Origin: Siphonodentalium dalli
Lineage: Eukaryota > Mollusca > Scaphopoda > Gadilida > Siphonodentaliidae
Direction: 5' to 3'
DNA length: 64,000 nucleotides
NCBI GenBank assembly: GCA_032622095.1
Contig: CP136064.1
Location: 255,295,863 to 255,359,862, forward strand
Shown piece by piece: positions 11,775 to 22,386 of the stretch. The notes below the pieces were generated by a model, which saw only the letters and a list, made by a program, of their open reading frames with translations, had not been told where the DNA came from and did not search any database. The number at the start of each line of letters is the position of its first letter. Position 1 is the stretch's first letter. A program made the translations under genes and the position numbers.

Positions 11775-14700
11775 TCAAGTCACAGAACTTATACAAACTG
11801 TTACAGCCTCGTGATAACTGTAGTAGGTTGGTGTTACGGAGGCTGTTATTCTTAATGAGCTTTTAGCATACACATGGTCTATTAAGGTTCCACCTTCGGT
11901 AGTGTTTTCTCTAACTAGTTGTCTGTATCTTTTACCTTCAAACATTTCGCATATGGAAGATCTTTCAGTGTTGTTGAGATTCTGATTAAAATCTCCCAAA
12001 ACTAAGGTGTGCTCATAGTCTGAGAGAATATTAATGAGTTCTTTGAGCTTGTTCAGAAATAAGGCTAAGTCATAGGAAGGAGTTCTATAAATAACTACAA
12101 TTACTAAATCATGTGTCATGTCAATCAAGCTATAGTATTCAAGATTTGTAACATTCAGGGTGAAAGGTCTGATTTGAGAGTTGTCTTGTATATATACACC
12201 CACACCTCCATTTTTTTGTTTTTTTAACTTGCCAAACAGTGACTTAGAGTTGTCATAGGACCAATGCCTTGAATTGTGATGGAGGGTATGATTTTCCCAG
12301 AACAAAACATCACACTGTTCTTGATTTGTAGTTAACCATGTCTCTGTTAGTGCTATACATTGCATAGAACTGAACCTGTGATCTTGCTTCATATCTCCGA
12401 AATGAGCAAATAGTCCCTGAATATTGTGGAGTAAAATATTTGTTTCACCAGATATGACAGGATTATCATCAATGAATTTTGGCATGTCTTCTAATGCCTT
12501 CGAAACAGTATCATCACAATATATTTTAGAGCTCAAGTTCTCCAAATTACAGCCCTCAATTGACAGTCCATTCAGGTTTGTCACTCTGCTCAGTGCAACA
12601 TAGCTCATTCCTGGAGCAAACACATTATCTAATGAAATCACAGCTTTCTCGACAGTGATTCCCTGAACTTTGTGAATTGTACATGCATAACAAATCATGA
12701 GAGGAAATTGTCTTCTGACAGTTCGAACCTTTGTTTCTAGGTTCTCTTCGAGAGCCACGATTTTCACAGCTGATTCTCCACTGCTGGTTGGATATTTATT
12801 ATCTCTGCCAATTGATTTATCATCAAATGCCACTAAGATTTCTTTTGTTTTTATATCATCAGAATCGATATTTCTCAACTCAATTATTTCTCCCATAGAG
12901 CCATTGACTAGCCCTTGACTCAAGTCCAGATTTCTCAATAACATTACTCTGGCACCCACAGCTAGTTGAAGTTCAGGTAACAAAGCATTTTGAACATTCT
13001 GATAAGGTTTATCCCTCTTTATCAAAATACTATCTTCAGATTTAACATAATCTTCTGCTAGACACTCATATATGTTATCAGCAAACTTTTCATTCATCAC
13101 TTGTTTGTTATAAGCATTAACTTTTTTTTTGGTACTACAAATGTGGAGAGCATCTGGGATTTGCTTATTAAAACAACTGGATATTATCTCTTTGTCTGAA
13201 CTATTAAGTTGTTCTGATTTCCCTTTGATTCTACATCTATTCAACATATGAGCAAAGACAGCATCATCTCTCTGACGCATTACTTCAGTCAGCTCAGCTA
13301 TTTCAAATGTTGGATTGAAAATATCCTCTGGATCACTTGTTTTTACAAAGAGCTTTTGGTCATTGGACACTCTGACCGGTGGTAGTTGGTAAAAGTCTCC
13401 AACCAAAATTACAGTCACTCCTCCAAAGAGTACATTATCTGGTGATCTCTTAATCTGAGTAAGCCTCTCATGTAAATACAAAAGTAGTTTTTTGGAAATC
13501 ATGCTGACTTCATCAACAATTATGGCTAACAAACTCCGAAGATTACACCTCATAGTGCTGACAATTTTTTCTGGAAGCCCGTGTGTTGGCATGGGTAGCT
13601 TCATGGGAATAGAGAAGGTAGAATGTAATGTTGACCCTTTGATGTTGTGAGCTGCAGTGCCTGTTGGGGCCATCAAGAGAACAGTTTTATCATCAGGATT
13701 AACAGCCACTTGTGATAGCAGTCTTGTCATTTCATAATAAAGACATTTAATTAAATGTGATTTTCCAACACCAGCCCCTCCTGTCAAAAACAGATGGATA
13801 GGCGGCTTAGATTGTGCGCCTTGGACAATATCTAAACACCAATTTCTAATTTCATAGAATATTGTTCTCTGTTTTTCATTCATAGATCTTAAAAGTGGTA
13901 AAATTTCCAATTTCGTGTATTTAACATCTGCTTTCTCTGAACTTGTACCAAGTGCAAATTCATTTTGACAGTCAAAATTTTCATCATCTTTTACAGTCGA
14001 AGTGACTTTCCCTTTCATTTCTAATCTCTCCAATTCGGACTCGGGACATAGTCTGGCCCATGCATCTTCCATACTAATATTTTTCATCACATCTTGAGCA
14101 TTATCTATATCATTTGTATGAGGCTCAAATGCTTCTCTATTACAATCTACGATGGATTTCACAGATTGCGTCAGGTTACTTCCACTGAGTTTGACATGTC
14201 CATTTTCATAAAAATCACTGAATAGTATGAATGGACTTGGTTTCAACTGTTGATCAGATCTATGTGGCAAATATAATTGCAGAATACCATGGTAAAATTT
14301 TTCTGGTACAGTAGACTTTGGGTATCGTGGAAATTTTAAAATTGCATCTTCAGATCTTGTTCTTTTCTGGATATAACCAAGATTGTTTTGTAATCGGAAC
14401 ACAGTTTCAGTGATATCAGAATCTTTCACATTGTCTGCACCTTTGGGTACCTGTGATTTTGCCAGTACTCTGTACTGAGAACAAAATGTTGCCAAGCTCA
14501 TGCTTTCAAATTCATTCATTGCTGGTCTTTCTTTGTATCTGTCTACCAAATTTGTCATCCAGATGTTGGGTGTGTTTTCAGTTATATATTTCAGTGGTAG
14601 GCTCATTCTTGTGGGATTTTCCCCTACTGGTACAAACTGTACTTTTCTAGAACATTCTTTCATGCTAAGGTTACAAACTCGGAATATGCTCTCTTGAGCA

Positions 14701-17700
14701 GTTATTTCCCTTTTATTGAGATAAGTGCGGCCAAGTTTTCTTAAGGTTTCCTTTGCACTTGTGTTGCCTTCCGCAGCTTCTTTTTTTGTTTGACTCAACA
14801 ATGTACTCATATAACTTTCATTTTTTGATATATAACTGACAACATAACAGATGCAGCTGTAAACATCTGTGACATATTGAATGTCCATGTTCGCATTCCA
14901 ACATCTTAGGAGATCTGCATTGTACTGATTAGTCCAAATGGATTTTGGTGATCGTTTCAAGATAATACTATTTTTGTCAGACACAACATCAAGAATAGTC
15001 TCAAACTCATCCTGAGTGATTTGAGCCTTATCAAACAGCTCATTACATGAAGAGATACAATTGTTTTTATCCAACAGTAGTTTTCCAAGGGTTTCAATTG
15101 TCTGTTTTGCTTTATCTATCATATCTGAATCTCTTGGTTGATCTTTGTCAAATGGTCTCAATAATAAAGTTCGCTCTGATGCCGGCCTTGGAAAATTGAA
15201 CCGACACTTTGTACTCTTTTTGCGACATGAATCAGTGTGTTTCTTACTATGTTGCTGAACATGAGTAACTATTTCATGAAGCTCAGGGTCTGCCCCCTCG
15301 TCAGGTATCTCACATGCAATATATTTATCAATAAACTCAATCACCAACGCATCATCATTGATGTTAAAATGTGGAGCATTGTATATCCAAAATACACAGT
15401 GCCAGTGTTTGGCACCTCTTGAGGAGTCTTCTTGTCTATAGAAGAAGTCTTGCACAACACCTATAGGTGCAGCATCAGATTTGATTATTTTATTCAGAAA
15501 TGTCCTGAACCTGTGTTCAAGCATCCTACACACAGTCACTGGGTTAGATCTCAGTGTCTTACATTTTTCAGACCAATCAAGTTCGATGAATTTACGAGTA
15601 TCACCTCGCTGTATTAATATTGATGTGATAATTTCTGGCCATCGAAACTCTGCAGTTGAAAATGAGCAGAAAAATGTTGGAATACCAATCTGTCTCACCA
15701 TAGCAAACAAATCTTTTTGGACATTTTGCCAGTACGCTGGTGTGCCAGGTATTGACTTCATGAATTTGAAAACCTGGTCTGATTTTAATAATTCAGCCAT
15801 TCTCTCAGTATCTTTCAATACTTCTGCTGTTATTTCATCGCCATCGGATGTTATTGCGTTCCCTTTTCGACAGACAATTGATATCTGAGAAATAACTTTA
15901 TGTAGATCAGATAGGTACTGACTTAAAAATATGAAGTTAATATCTTCAGCAAATCTATTGTCAGCATTCATCAATCTCATGTTGAAATATCTGCTTAGTG
16001 TTATTCGTTCAGATCTATCTTCTTCATGTGTGTTTTTACCATGAGGAAACTGTACTGGGAATGCTTGACACTCAATTCCCTTTGCTCTCAATATATGGAG
16101 AGGATTATTCCCTTCAGCTGGTGCTAGATTAATGATGTCATCAGTTGTATTATCTAAAACAAACTGTTCCATATCATCTGGTTGTAAACATGTTTCAGAT
16201 GGAAAAGCACTATTTTGAGCAACCATTTCATCTTCAGAATCAGTCTCATCTTCTGAATTTATCTCTAGATCATTATTTTGATTTTCATTCGGATCTTCAC
16301 ACCAATCCTCATCAATTGTTACATCATTGAACCACTTATTCTCTCGCTTGAGGAATGTTAAAGCTTTATATAATTTTTCAGGATTCACTTGCTCATATTC
16401 ATAATATCCTTCATAGCATAACTTTCTCTTCAGTCTAACACGTAATAATGAACTTGTGTTCTCTTGTCTGGGTAATCTATTTGTTGTCTTTTTCAGATCA
16501 GACGGCACACAAACAACAGGTCCTTTAACTCCCTGTTGGCCGCCTTTTGGAAGCTTGAGCATTTTGAAAAATGGAATTACTGGTGCTATCAAATGCCTCT
16601 CTAAGCTGTTGAGACAAGCAAGTTCCTCAGGAATTTCTTCCAGACTCATGTTGTTGTAATGAGATTCAGTTGGGATTTTGCCCTTGATAATTTTGTTGTG
16701 GCATGTAGTGCATATCCACTGTTTTGAGCAAGGCATTTCAGAGTATGGACAATCATTTCCACATCCCTTACTGCACTCATGCACATATTTCCTAGAGATG
16801 CAATTGTCAGCAATATCAGTTATGTCTGAACCTTTCTCATCATATATTTCCAAGTTACATTTCTTCACCTGATTTGCGAAGAATATTCGTTCACAGCAAG
16901 AGCATACATACTCTGGCCCATGAGATATCTCATCTCTAAACTTCTTCAGTACATTCAGGTAGACAGAGCTCAAAGTTTTTTCTATTGATTTATTAATTAT
17001 GTATTTCTTTTTGTTCTTATTGATGAGTCTTTGTCTAAACTTCTGATCTCTTCTATATTTGGCTTTAACAGCCAATATCAGTTTTTTTCTGTAAACATTA
17101 TTTCGAGCATATCTTTTTTTGCCACAAATTACTTTCTGTTGTCTGTATGAAAGATCCTTTGAATATCTTTCTCTGTTATCTTTTAACAACTTTGTCCGGA
17201 AAAGAGTATCTGATTCATACCTTTTCTTAGAGAAGTTCTTCACATTTTCTCTGTGCTTCTCATTTTCTCTGTATTTCAGTACAGAATACTTTTTCACCTC
17301 AGCTCTGTGTTTATCATTATTTTTATACTTATCAATAGAAAGTTTTCTCAAGTGATCTCTATGTTTTTCACTCTGTTTATATTTCTGGGATGATGAACTC
17401 TTTTTTGAATCTCTGTAAGCTTTATCTGTTTGATATTTGTGTATGTGATATGTCTTTTTCAAACCTCTATACAAAGGATCATCCTCATATTTCCTTTTCA
17501 TATAATCACTCATGTAATCATTCCAATTAGTATCATTTTTGTGAATAATTTTATTTATTCTGGGTTTCTTTTTGTGACACAATTTAATTGTTTTCCTTTT
17601 TCGCTTTTTTTGTTTATCTTGTTTCCCAGGTTTATAACCCATTGGATTTTCTTGAACCATAGGAGCAATCTGTCCATTGTCAAATCCACTGTCTGAAGTG

Positions 17701-19391
17701 AGAACAACATCATAGTGTGTACCATTGATGTTATGTAAGTAGATAGCTTGGGAGTATGAATTTCGTACCACGTTATCAAAATCTCTTGGTGGATATTTCA
17801 CCCATGATGTGTTGTATGTAAATATATCAATGTCAATTAAATCACAAACAGCAAGTATTTCTACTTCTGTTGCCCATGTCCCTTGTAGTTTCATCCCTGA
17901 ATTATCAACATATTGAACAATGTCATAAACTCCATGTCTTAGCCACTGTTGAAATTTATCTTTTTTTGTAAGCAAGTGTCTCACAACAGATTGTCTGATA
18001 ACATCATGATGTTTTTCTGTGCCAGTGAGAGCAAAAGATATGGCTCTAAAAAAGCAATTTCCATCAGGAGATATTTTCCTCGTTTTGAAATTTTCTTTTA
18101 TTTCATTGCAACTCTCATATAATATTGTTTCTTCAACAGACAATCCAAATGATTTACATGCATCAGCTTGCTGCTGACCATCAAGTGGATTAAACATGAT
18201 AGAATCACTTCTTGAGTGGCCCATTATTGCAAGATCATCAAACAGATCACAAATTATCTCAATATTCATGCCAGTAAGTTCGCATATGGTGGAATCATAG
18301 TTATTCATTGAAACAATTAGCTGGCCAAAGTGGTGGCTAAGAGCAGTCAAATTTTGGAACATCAGGAGAACACTTGTTCCATCTGGAGTCTGCAAACCCA
18401 GGTTATCTCGGGAATGAGAGTCAAATAAGAAAAATATATTTTCTGATTTCCCAACAATCACTGTGTAACCCATAAATGTCACAAAACAATAGTTTGATGT
18501 CTGGAGGATAGAATTTAATGCCTCATGAACAGGAATTAGAGCTAATTCATTAGCTTCTTCACTCGTGCAAAATATTCCTGCCTGAACAGGAGATTGCTGA
18601 CTAAACTTGAATTTCTCACTAAAAGCTTCATATGTTTCAGGAAGTTCTTGAATGTCAAGGTATTGGGGAACGTGTCCCTCCCACTTAGGTTTGTATTTGT
18701 GATCAGGATCAGGATGTCTTAACTGAGAGTACATATCTGTCCCTTGTTGAATGACAATATCCATATCTTCTGCTTTCCATAAATTTAGATTTTTCACTTT
18801 TGAGAAAGCTGCTGCCATGAGGCAAGCTGCAGTACATTGTACACCACGGTATTTGAATATCTGATCTCCTTGATGGCATGTGCCTTGCAATATGCTAAAG
18901 GCTAAAGTGTCACTCATACTTATTTGAGGACTGTCATTCAGACATTCTTCATTTTGTTCAGCAATGATTTCATTTGTCTCAGTTTTTATGTCTTCATTTG
19001 TGACTTTTTTGTCATTTTCATTTTGTTCAAGAACAATTTCATTTGTTTCATTTTGTTCATAAATATCATGATCTGAGTCGGGTGCAGTGCAGTTTTTAGT
19101 CGTGCTCGTTTTGACTACCATGCTTTGTGTCTCATTTTTGTCTAGCTCATCTCTTATTGACGTCGATTCGTGCCAATCTAAATCAACACAGGGAACACGC
19201 ATTGCTGTGTGTTGATCGGGCTTATTTTGTGACGCGGATGAGGGACGAGAGTCCACAAGCATGGCATTTGAGCTTTGTTCTGACTCTGCTTTATTTACTG
19301 CCCTATTAGTTTGACTCTCTGAGCGTAACTTAACCATTCTCTGTTTCTTCTTTCTTCTTCTCGCATCACTACTCATCCCTCTCTTAGGCAT
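11775..19391 (-). CDS. Helentron-type Rep/helicase/endonuclease with two cysteine-protease domains
   Basis: Rolling-circle transposon protein of 2,538 residues, no introns or stops. The N-terminus is basic and then rich in acidic 'EQNE/TNEI' repeats. Residues ~165-345 look like a peptidase C76-type deubiquitinase fold (C186 in GVQC; D324 and H326 in FDSHSRD). Residues ~425-565 form an OTU domain (D443, C446 in DGNCFF; H559 in THYD). About 630-800 is a run of roughly 21-residue basic KY...HR repeats. About 825-1000 has CxxC clusters as in DUF6570. The Helitron Rep region has FPHGK near 1115, PTFFCSFS near 1235, the HUH motif HWH (H1329, H1331) and YVVSY tyrosines (Y1516, Y1520). The PIF1-like helicase has Walker A GGAGVGKS (K1877), Walker B DEVSM (D1960) and GDFYQLPP. 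The C-terminal EEP domain has E2350 in TETWL, D2467/N2469 in GDFNQN and H2527. In the last motif the usual SDH reads SYH. The first ATG of the open frame was chosen; it is followed by a basic nuclear-localisation-like stretch. Family identity is clear; the C76 call is inference from motifs. Confidence 0.95.
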   Translation of the reverse strand: MPKRGMSSDARRRKKKQRMVKLRSESQTNRAVNKAESEQSSNAMLVDSRPSSASQNKPDQHTAMRVPCVDLDWHESTSIRDELDKNETQSMVVKTSTTKNCTAPDSDHDIYEQNETNEIVLEQNENDKKVTNEDIKTETNEIIAEQNEECLNDSPQISMSDTLAFSILQGTCHQGDQIFKYRGVQCTAACLMAAAFSKVKNLNLWKAEDMDIVIQQGTDMYSQLRHPDPDHKYKPKWEGHVPQYLDIQELPETYEAFSEKFKFSQQSPVQAGIFCTSEEANELALIPVHEALNSILQTSNYCFVTFMGYTVIVGKSENIFFLFDSHSRDNLGLQTPDGTSVLLMFQNLTALSHHFGQLIVSMNNYDSTICELTGMNIEIICDLFDDLAIMGHSRSDSIMFNPLDGQQQADACKSFGLSVEETILYESCNEIKENFKTRKISPDGNCFFRAISFALTGTEKHHDVIRQSVVRHLLTKKDKFQQWLRHGVYDIVQYVDNSGMKLQGTWATEVEILAVCDLIDIDIFTYNTSWVKYPPRDFDNVVRNSYSQAIYLHNINGTHYDVVLTSDSGFDNGQIAPMVQENPMGYKPGKQDKQKKRKRKTIKLCHKKKPRINKIIHKNDTNWNDYMSDYMKRKYEDDPLYRGLKKTYHIHKYQTDKAYRDSKKSSSSQKYKQSEKHRDHLRKLSIDKYKNNDKHRAEVKKYSVLKYRENEKHRENVKNFSKKRYESDTLFRTKLLKDNRERYSKDLSYRQQKVICGKKRYARNNVYRKKLILAVKAKYRRDQKFRQRLINKNKKKYIINKSIEKTLSSVYLNVLKKFRDEISHGPEYVCSCCERIFFANQVKKCNLEIYDEKGSDITDIADNCISRKYVHECSKGCGNDCPYSEMPCSKQWICTTCHNKIIKGKIPTESHYNNMSLEEIPEELACLNSLERHLIAPVIPFFKMLKLPKGGQQGVKGPVVCVPSDLKKTTNRLPRQENTSSLLRVRLKRKLCYEGYYEYEQVNPEKLYKALTFLKRENKWFNDVTIDEDWCEDPNENQNNDLEINSEDETDSEDEMVAQNSAFPSETCLQPDDMEQFVLDNTTDDIINLAPAEGNNPLHILRAKGIECQAFPVQFPHGKNTHEEDRSERITLSRYFNMRLMNADNRFAEDINFIFLSQYLSDLHKVISQISIVCRKGNAITSDGDEITAEVLKDTERMAELLKSDQVFKFMKSIPGTPAYWQNVQKDLFAMVRQIGIPTFFCSFSTAEFRWPEIITSILIQRGDTRKFIELDWSEKCKTLRSNPVTVCRMLEHRFRTFLNKIIKSDAAPIGVVQDFFYRQEDSSRGAKHWHCVFWIYNAPHFNINDDALVIEFIDKYIACEIPDEGADPELHEIVTHVQQHSKKHTDSCRKKSTKCRFNFPRPASERTLLLRPFDKDQPRDSDMIDKAKQTIETLGKLLLDKNNCISSCNELFDKAQITQDEFETILDVVSDKNSIILKRSPKSIWTNQYNADLLRCWNANMDIQYVTDVYSCICYVVSYISKNESYMSTLLSQTKKEAAEGNTSAKETLRKLGRTYLNKREITAQESIFRVCNLSMKECSRKVQFVPVGENPTRMSLPLKYITENTPNIWMTNLVDRYKERPAMNEFESMSLATFCSQYRVLAKSQVPKGADNVKDSDITETVFRLQNNLGYIQKRTRSEDAILKFPRYPKSTVPEKFYHGILQLYLPHRSDQQLKPSPFILFSDFYENGHVKLSGSNLTQSVKSIVDCNREAFEPHTNDIDNAQDVMKNISMEDAWARLCPESELERLEMKGKVTSTVKDDENFDCQNEFALGTSSEKADVKYTKLEILPLLRSMNEKQRTIFYEIRNWCLDIVQGAQSKPPIHLFLTGGAGVGKSHLIKCLYYEMTRLLSQVAVNPDDKTVLLMAPTGTAAHNIKGSTLHSTFSIPMKLPMPTHGLPEKIVSTMRCNLRSLLAIIVDEVSMISKKLLLYLHERLTQIKRSPDNVLFGGVTVILVGDFYQLPPVRVSNDQKLFVKTSDPEDIFNPTFEIAELTEVMRQRDDAVFAHMLNRCRIKGKSEQLNSSDKEIISSCFNKQIPDALHICSTKKKVNAYNKQVMNEKFADNIYECLAEDYVKSEDSILIKRDKPYQNVQNALLPELQLAVGARVMLLRNLDLSQGLVNGSMGEIIELRNIDSDDIKTKEILVAFDDKSIGRDNKYPTSSGESAVKIVALEENLETKVRTVRRQFPLMICYACTIHKVQGITVEKAVISLDNVFAPGMSYVALSRVTNLNGLSIEGCNLENLSSKIYCDDTVSKALEDMPKFIDDNPVISGETNILLHNIQGLFAHFGDMKQDHRFSSMQCIALTETWLTTNQEQCDVLFWENHTLHHNSRHWSYDNSKSLFGKLKKQKNGGVGVYIQDNSQIRPFTLNVTNLEYYSLIDMTHDLVIVVIYRTPSYDLALFLNKLKELINILSDYEHTLVLGDFNQNLNNTERSSICEMFEGKRYRQLVRENTTEGGTLIDHVYAKSSLRITASVTPTYYSYHEAVTVCISSVT

Positions 19392-19640
19392 CTAAAAATT
19401 TCAGAAAATAATACACAGCCATCAAGGCATTTTTTCAGTCATATTATCCATCTTAAGTTAATGTATCATCCAAAAACCAAATGTGAATGGACAAACAGAC
19501 CCAAACTAAAGGTGTGACTGTCCCAATGGGACTAAGGATACCCTCCGTGTTTTTAAAATACTAACATGTTTCACATGTCGGTAAACATTTCGTTAAAATA
19601 ATAAAATAACAGTTCCCATTGCAGGTGCACAAACCTAACC
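19392..19640. other. Upstream region of the Helentron ORF
   Basis: AT-rich non-coding DNA that should hold the promoter and 5' terminus of the minus-strand transposon. A small palindrome GTCCCAATGGGAC lies near 19520. No TATA box or terminus could be assigned with confidence. Confidence 0.35.
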
Positions 19641-20095
19641 GTAATCTTATACCTATTGACCGAAAAATGTAGGAATAAAAGCTCGGACAAAATTATGCAT
19701 TTTGCAAAAATGTTTTAAGTCGAAAAAGGGGAATAACTCCACACAAAAAGTCAGACAGACATCATAATCGCAGATGCACAGGTTCCCATGGTACTAAATA
19801 TCAGTGCCAAGATTAAAAAACATTGACCTAAAAATGTAGAAATAAAAGCTCGGACAAAATTAGGCATGCTGCAAAAAAATGTCTAAGTTGAAAAAGGGGG
19901 AATAACTCCAACAAAAAAAGTCCGACAGACGTCACAGGTTCCCATGGTGGTTGATGCCTGTGCCAAGTTTGACGGAAATTGATAAAACAACAGCTGAGAA
20001 AAACTCCGGACAAATTTGTGTCCACGGACGGATGACAGACCGGACGGACAAGCCGACCCCAGTATACGCCCCCTAACTTTGTTGCAGGGGGTATA
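19641..20095 (+). repeat. Hairpin-terminated dispersed repeat, copy 1
   Basis: Contains two head-to-tail versions of a unit with the phrases 'taaaagctcggacaaaatta', 'gaataactcc' and 'acaggttcccatgg' (about 19670-19800 and 19825-19950). It ends in a hairpin (20063-20095: TATACGCCCCCT pairing with AGGGGGTATA) followed by ATGAT. A diverged relative with the same ending lies at 21540-21846. It is non-coding and the family is common-looking. The end structure resembles those of the 48-62 kb modules. Confidence 0.7.
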
Positions 20096-20405
20096 ATGAT
20101 AGCTCGATGGACTAATGGACAGTCAATGACTGGAGTTTTCTACTACTACTAGTACATGTACTTGTCAAAATGACTTACAATGTAAGACAAGTATTTCTAA
20201 ACAGGGACATAGCTGGAGGATCTTCGGTGAGCAGGGAACAGATCTCAATCCAAGTCTCCCTAAGACCCAACAAACCAAATATTATACATGTAAACTGAAT
20301 AGGCCTGAATGTTTATGAGAAGACTATTTAAAAGTGCTATGGAGAAAGAGTGATGTCCCTGGTTCCGCCCCTGTATGACCCCATTTGAATAAACCTGAAT
20401 GATTC
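20096..20405. repeat. Fragment of another dispersed repeat, interrupted by a hAT-like element
   Basis: Non-coding. The last bases before the hAT-like element read 'catttgaataaacctgaat', and the sequence after the element resumes 'cctgaatcccta'. This dispersed repeat was therefore split by the insertion. A related phrase is present near 10028. Confidence 0.5.
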
Positions 20406-21523
20406 TAGTGCTGGGCGGTATTTCGGTATACCGATTATAGTCGGTAAGATTTTCAATACCGTTACCGTTATTCTTTCCCATAATCGGTAAACCTTGAAGA
20501 CGGTATTATCGCGGTTACATACCATTACCGAGTATATTGTGGTTTTCCTTTGTCGGGATACAAAGAAATTACTTCGTTTCTTTACACCGTATTTCATCGA
20601 AATCACAATTAAGAGGTAGCGAGTTTGTGCCAGGAGACAGCGTTGCTGTAAATTGGGCTGGAGTAGCTACTAGCGTTGCGGATTCTGTTTACCAAGTCAT
20701 CCCCGAAATTGGTGCAAATATATTTCAAGACTTACGTTGTGTGCCCCATTTTAAAATGACCAGTCCGTTTTAATGATTTGCGTGTGCAAGTTTATGTCAT
20801 TTCCAAACAAAATGCATTCCTTCCCCACCTGGGACAAAATCCAGCCCAACATTATATTGCAAGGTATGATTGCATCATTCTGCGCCTTTTTTAATCGACT
20901 GAATGCATGGGCAGCTTATTATTTCAGGGGTGTTATCGAGTGGGAATAATTGATCACATTCATAAACCTGGATTTAAAAGTATGATTTATAATAATGCAA
21001 CGGGAAGTCAATAATAGTTCTAGAAGTTAAATACTTTGGAAGTAATACACTTCATTTCCCGGCATTTAATAAAATCATCGTACTTATTCTTAAGTTATTC
21101 ACACCCGGCGGAACATTCCAATATCAACGTCACAGCACGTGCTCTGCAAGTCGGCACTGTCAGTTGGGGATTGTTTCAAAGCTCTTGGGTGTATCCAACT
21201 TCGCTGAATGATGCTTGCATTAAATTGTATACATCACAATTATTACCTGTATTTAAGATCAGCTCATGAATCCATGCATGCAGATAATGATACATTCATT
21301 GATTGCATTCCATAATTTAATAAAACGGAGCGTAAATTTCCTTGTTTTATGTAATATGGGTAGCGATTAGATTTCCCTCCATAAACAGTCGACCTGTGCT
21401 CCAAACGAATGCTACAAAACGGGGGTTTTAAGGGATTAGTTTAAATAATCGGTAATACCGTATACCGCGGTATTATTTTAGGATTACCGCGGTATTTTTA
21501 TGGTTAAATACCGCCCAGCACTA
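20406..21523 (+). mobile_element. hAT-like non-autonomous element (TAGTGCTGGGCGG ends)
   Basis: The ends TAGTGCTGGGCGGTAT and ATACCGCCCAGCACTA are exact inverted repeats, and the inner edges hold 'cggtata' repeats as in the element at 4595-5696. The flanks carry CCTGAATG on the left and CCTGAATC on the right. Four extra bases (ATTC) lie between the left copy and the element, so the target duplication is imperfect. No transposase is encoded: a 78-codon ORF inside (20537-20773) has no recognisable domain. Confidence 0.85.
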
Positions 21524-21539
21524 CCTGAATCCCTAACCC

Positions 21540-21846
21540 TAGTAATCCTTAACCTCCTGACCTAAAAATTTAGGAACAAAAGCTCGGACAAAATAATGCA
21601 TGTTGCAAAAATGATGAAAAAGGGGGATGACGCCACTAAACAAAGTAGGACAGACATCATAATAAAAAATGTCAGACAGATGTAATATTTGCAGGTGCAC
21701 AGGTTCCCATGGTAGTTGATATTTGTGCCAAATTTCACGGAAAATTATTAAAAAACGACAGAAAAACTGCGGACAAATTTGTGTCTACAGATGACTGACG
21801 GACAAGCTGATTCCAGTATACCCCCCACAAGTTTGTTGCGGGGGTA
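21540..21846 (+). repeat. Hairpin-terminated dispersed repeat, copy 2
   Basis: Diverged copy of the 19641-20095 family: 'aaaagctcggacaaaataatg', split here by substitutions, then 'gcacaggttcccatgg' and 'ggacaaatttgtgtc'. It ends in a hairpin (ATACCCCCC at 21818 pairing with GGGGGTAT at 21846) followed by TATTAATT. The hairpin is kept although the surrounding sequence has drifted. Confidence 0.7.
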
Positions 21847-22386
21847 TTATTAATTGAAAAATAAAATTTCAAGACTACATACCGACCCTATTTATTTCCA
21901 GCTGGTATATAAACCCAAACCAGACATATAATTTTCTTTGGCCAAAACATGATATATAATAAAATAAGCACAAATAAATACATGCAACAGTATTTCAACT
22001 GAAAATTCAATATTAACTGGCATGCATGATTTATCTGCATAGTAAGAAAAAAATATTACATGCCTGTATCAGCCATATGATAACTCGAAAATATGAGATA
22101 GCTAAAACTCAAGTACCACTGTACCAGGTTGAAACAATTTCGAAAAACAAGAGCACAATTTTAATATCACAAATTTAACCAAGTCAGTTCTTGGAAACAC
22201 CGAAGTACCCTCAAATTGTTTAGCAGAAATTTATACAAACAGACATATTTTAAGCGCTTTATGAACTGTAAGTTTATTATTATTATTATACCACAGGGAA
22301 ATCAGGATTTCATGCACCAAGGTTTTCCAACAATATTTGTAGAAAAGAAAACCTAACTGACACAATCTAGGAAAATTAACACAAGA
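21847..22386. other. AT-rich non-coding DNA
   Basis: No gene, convincing repeat or structure seen by eye. Contains only short AT-rich runs. Confidence 0.4.

Noticed and set aside
15481-15888. 135-codon ORF on the plus strand inside the Helentron gene
   Set aside because: Antisense shadow of the Rep region, without any recognisable domain.
18300-18900. Possible viral gene, because the first protease domain resembles a herpesvirus tegument deubiquitinase family
   Set aside because: The domain is fused in frame to Helitron Rep, helicase and endonuclease, and no other viral gene is present. It is a transposon protein.
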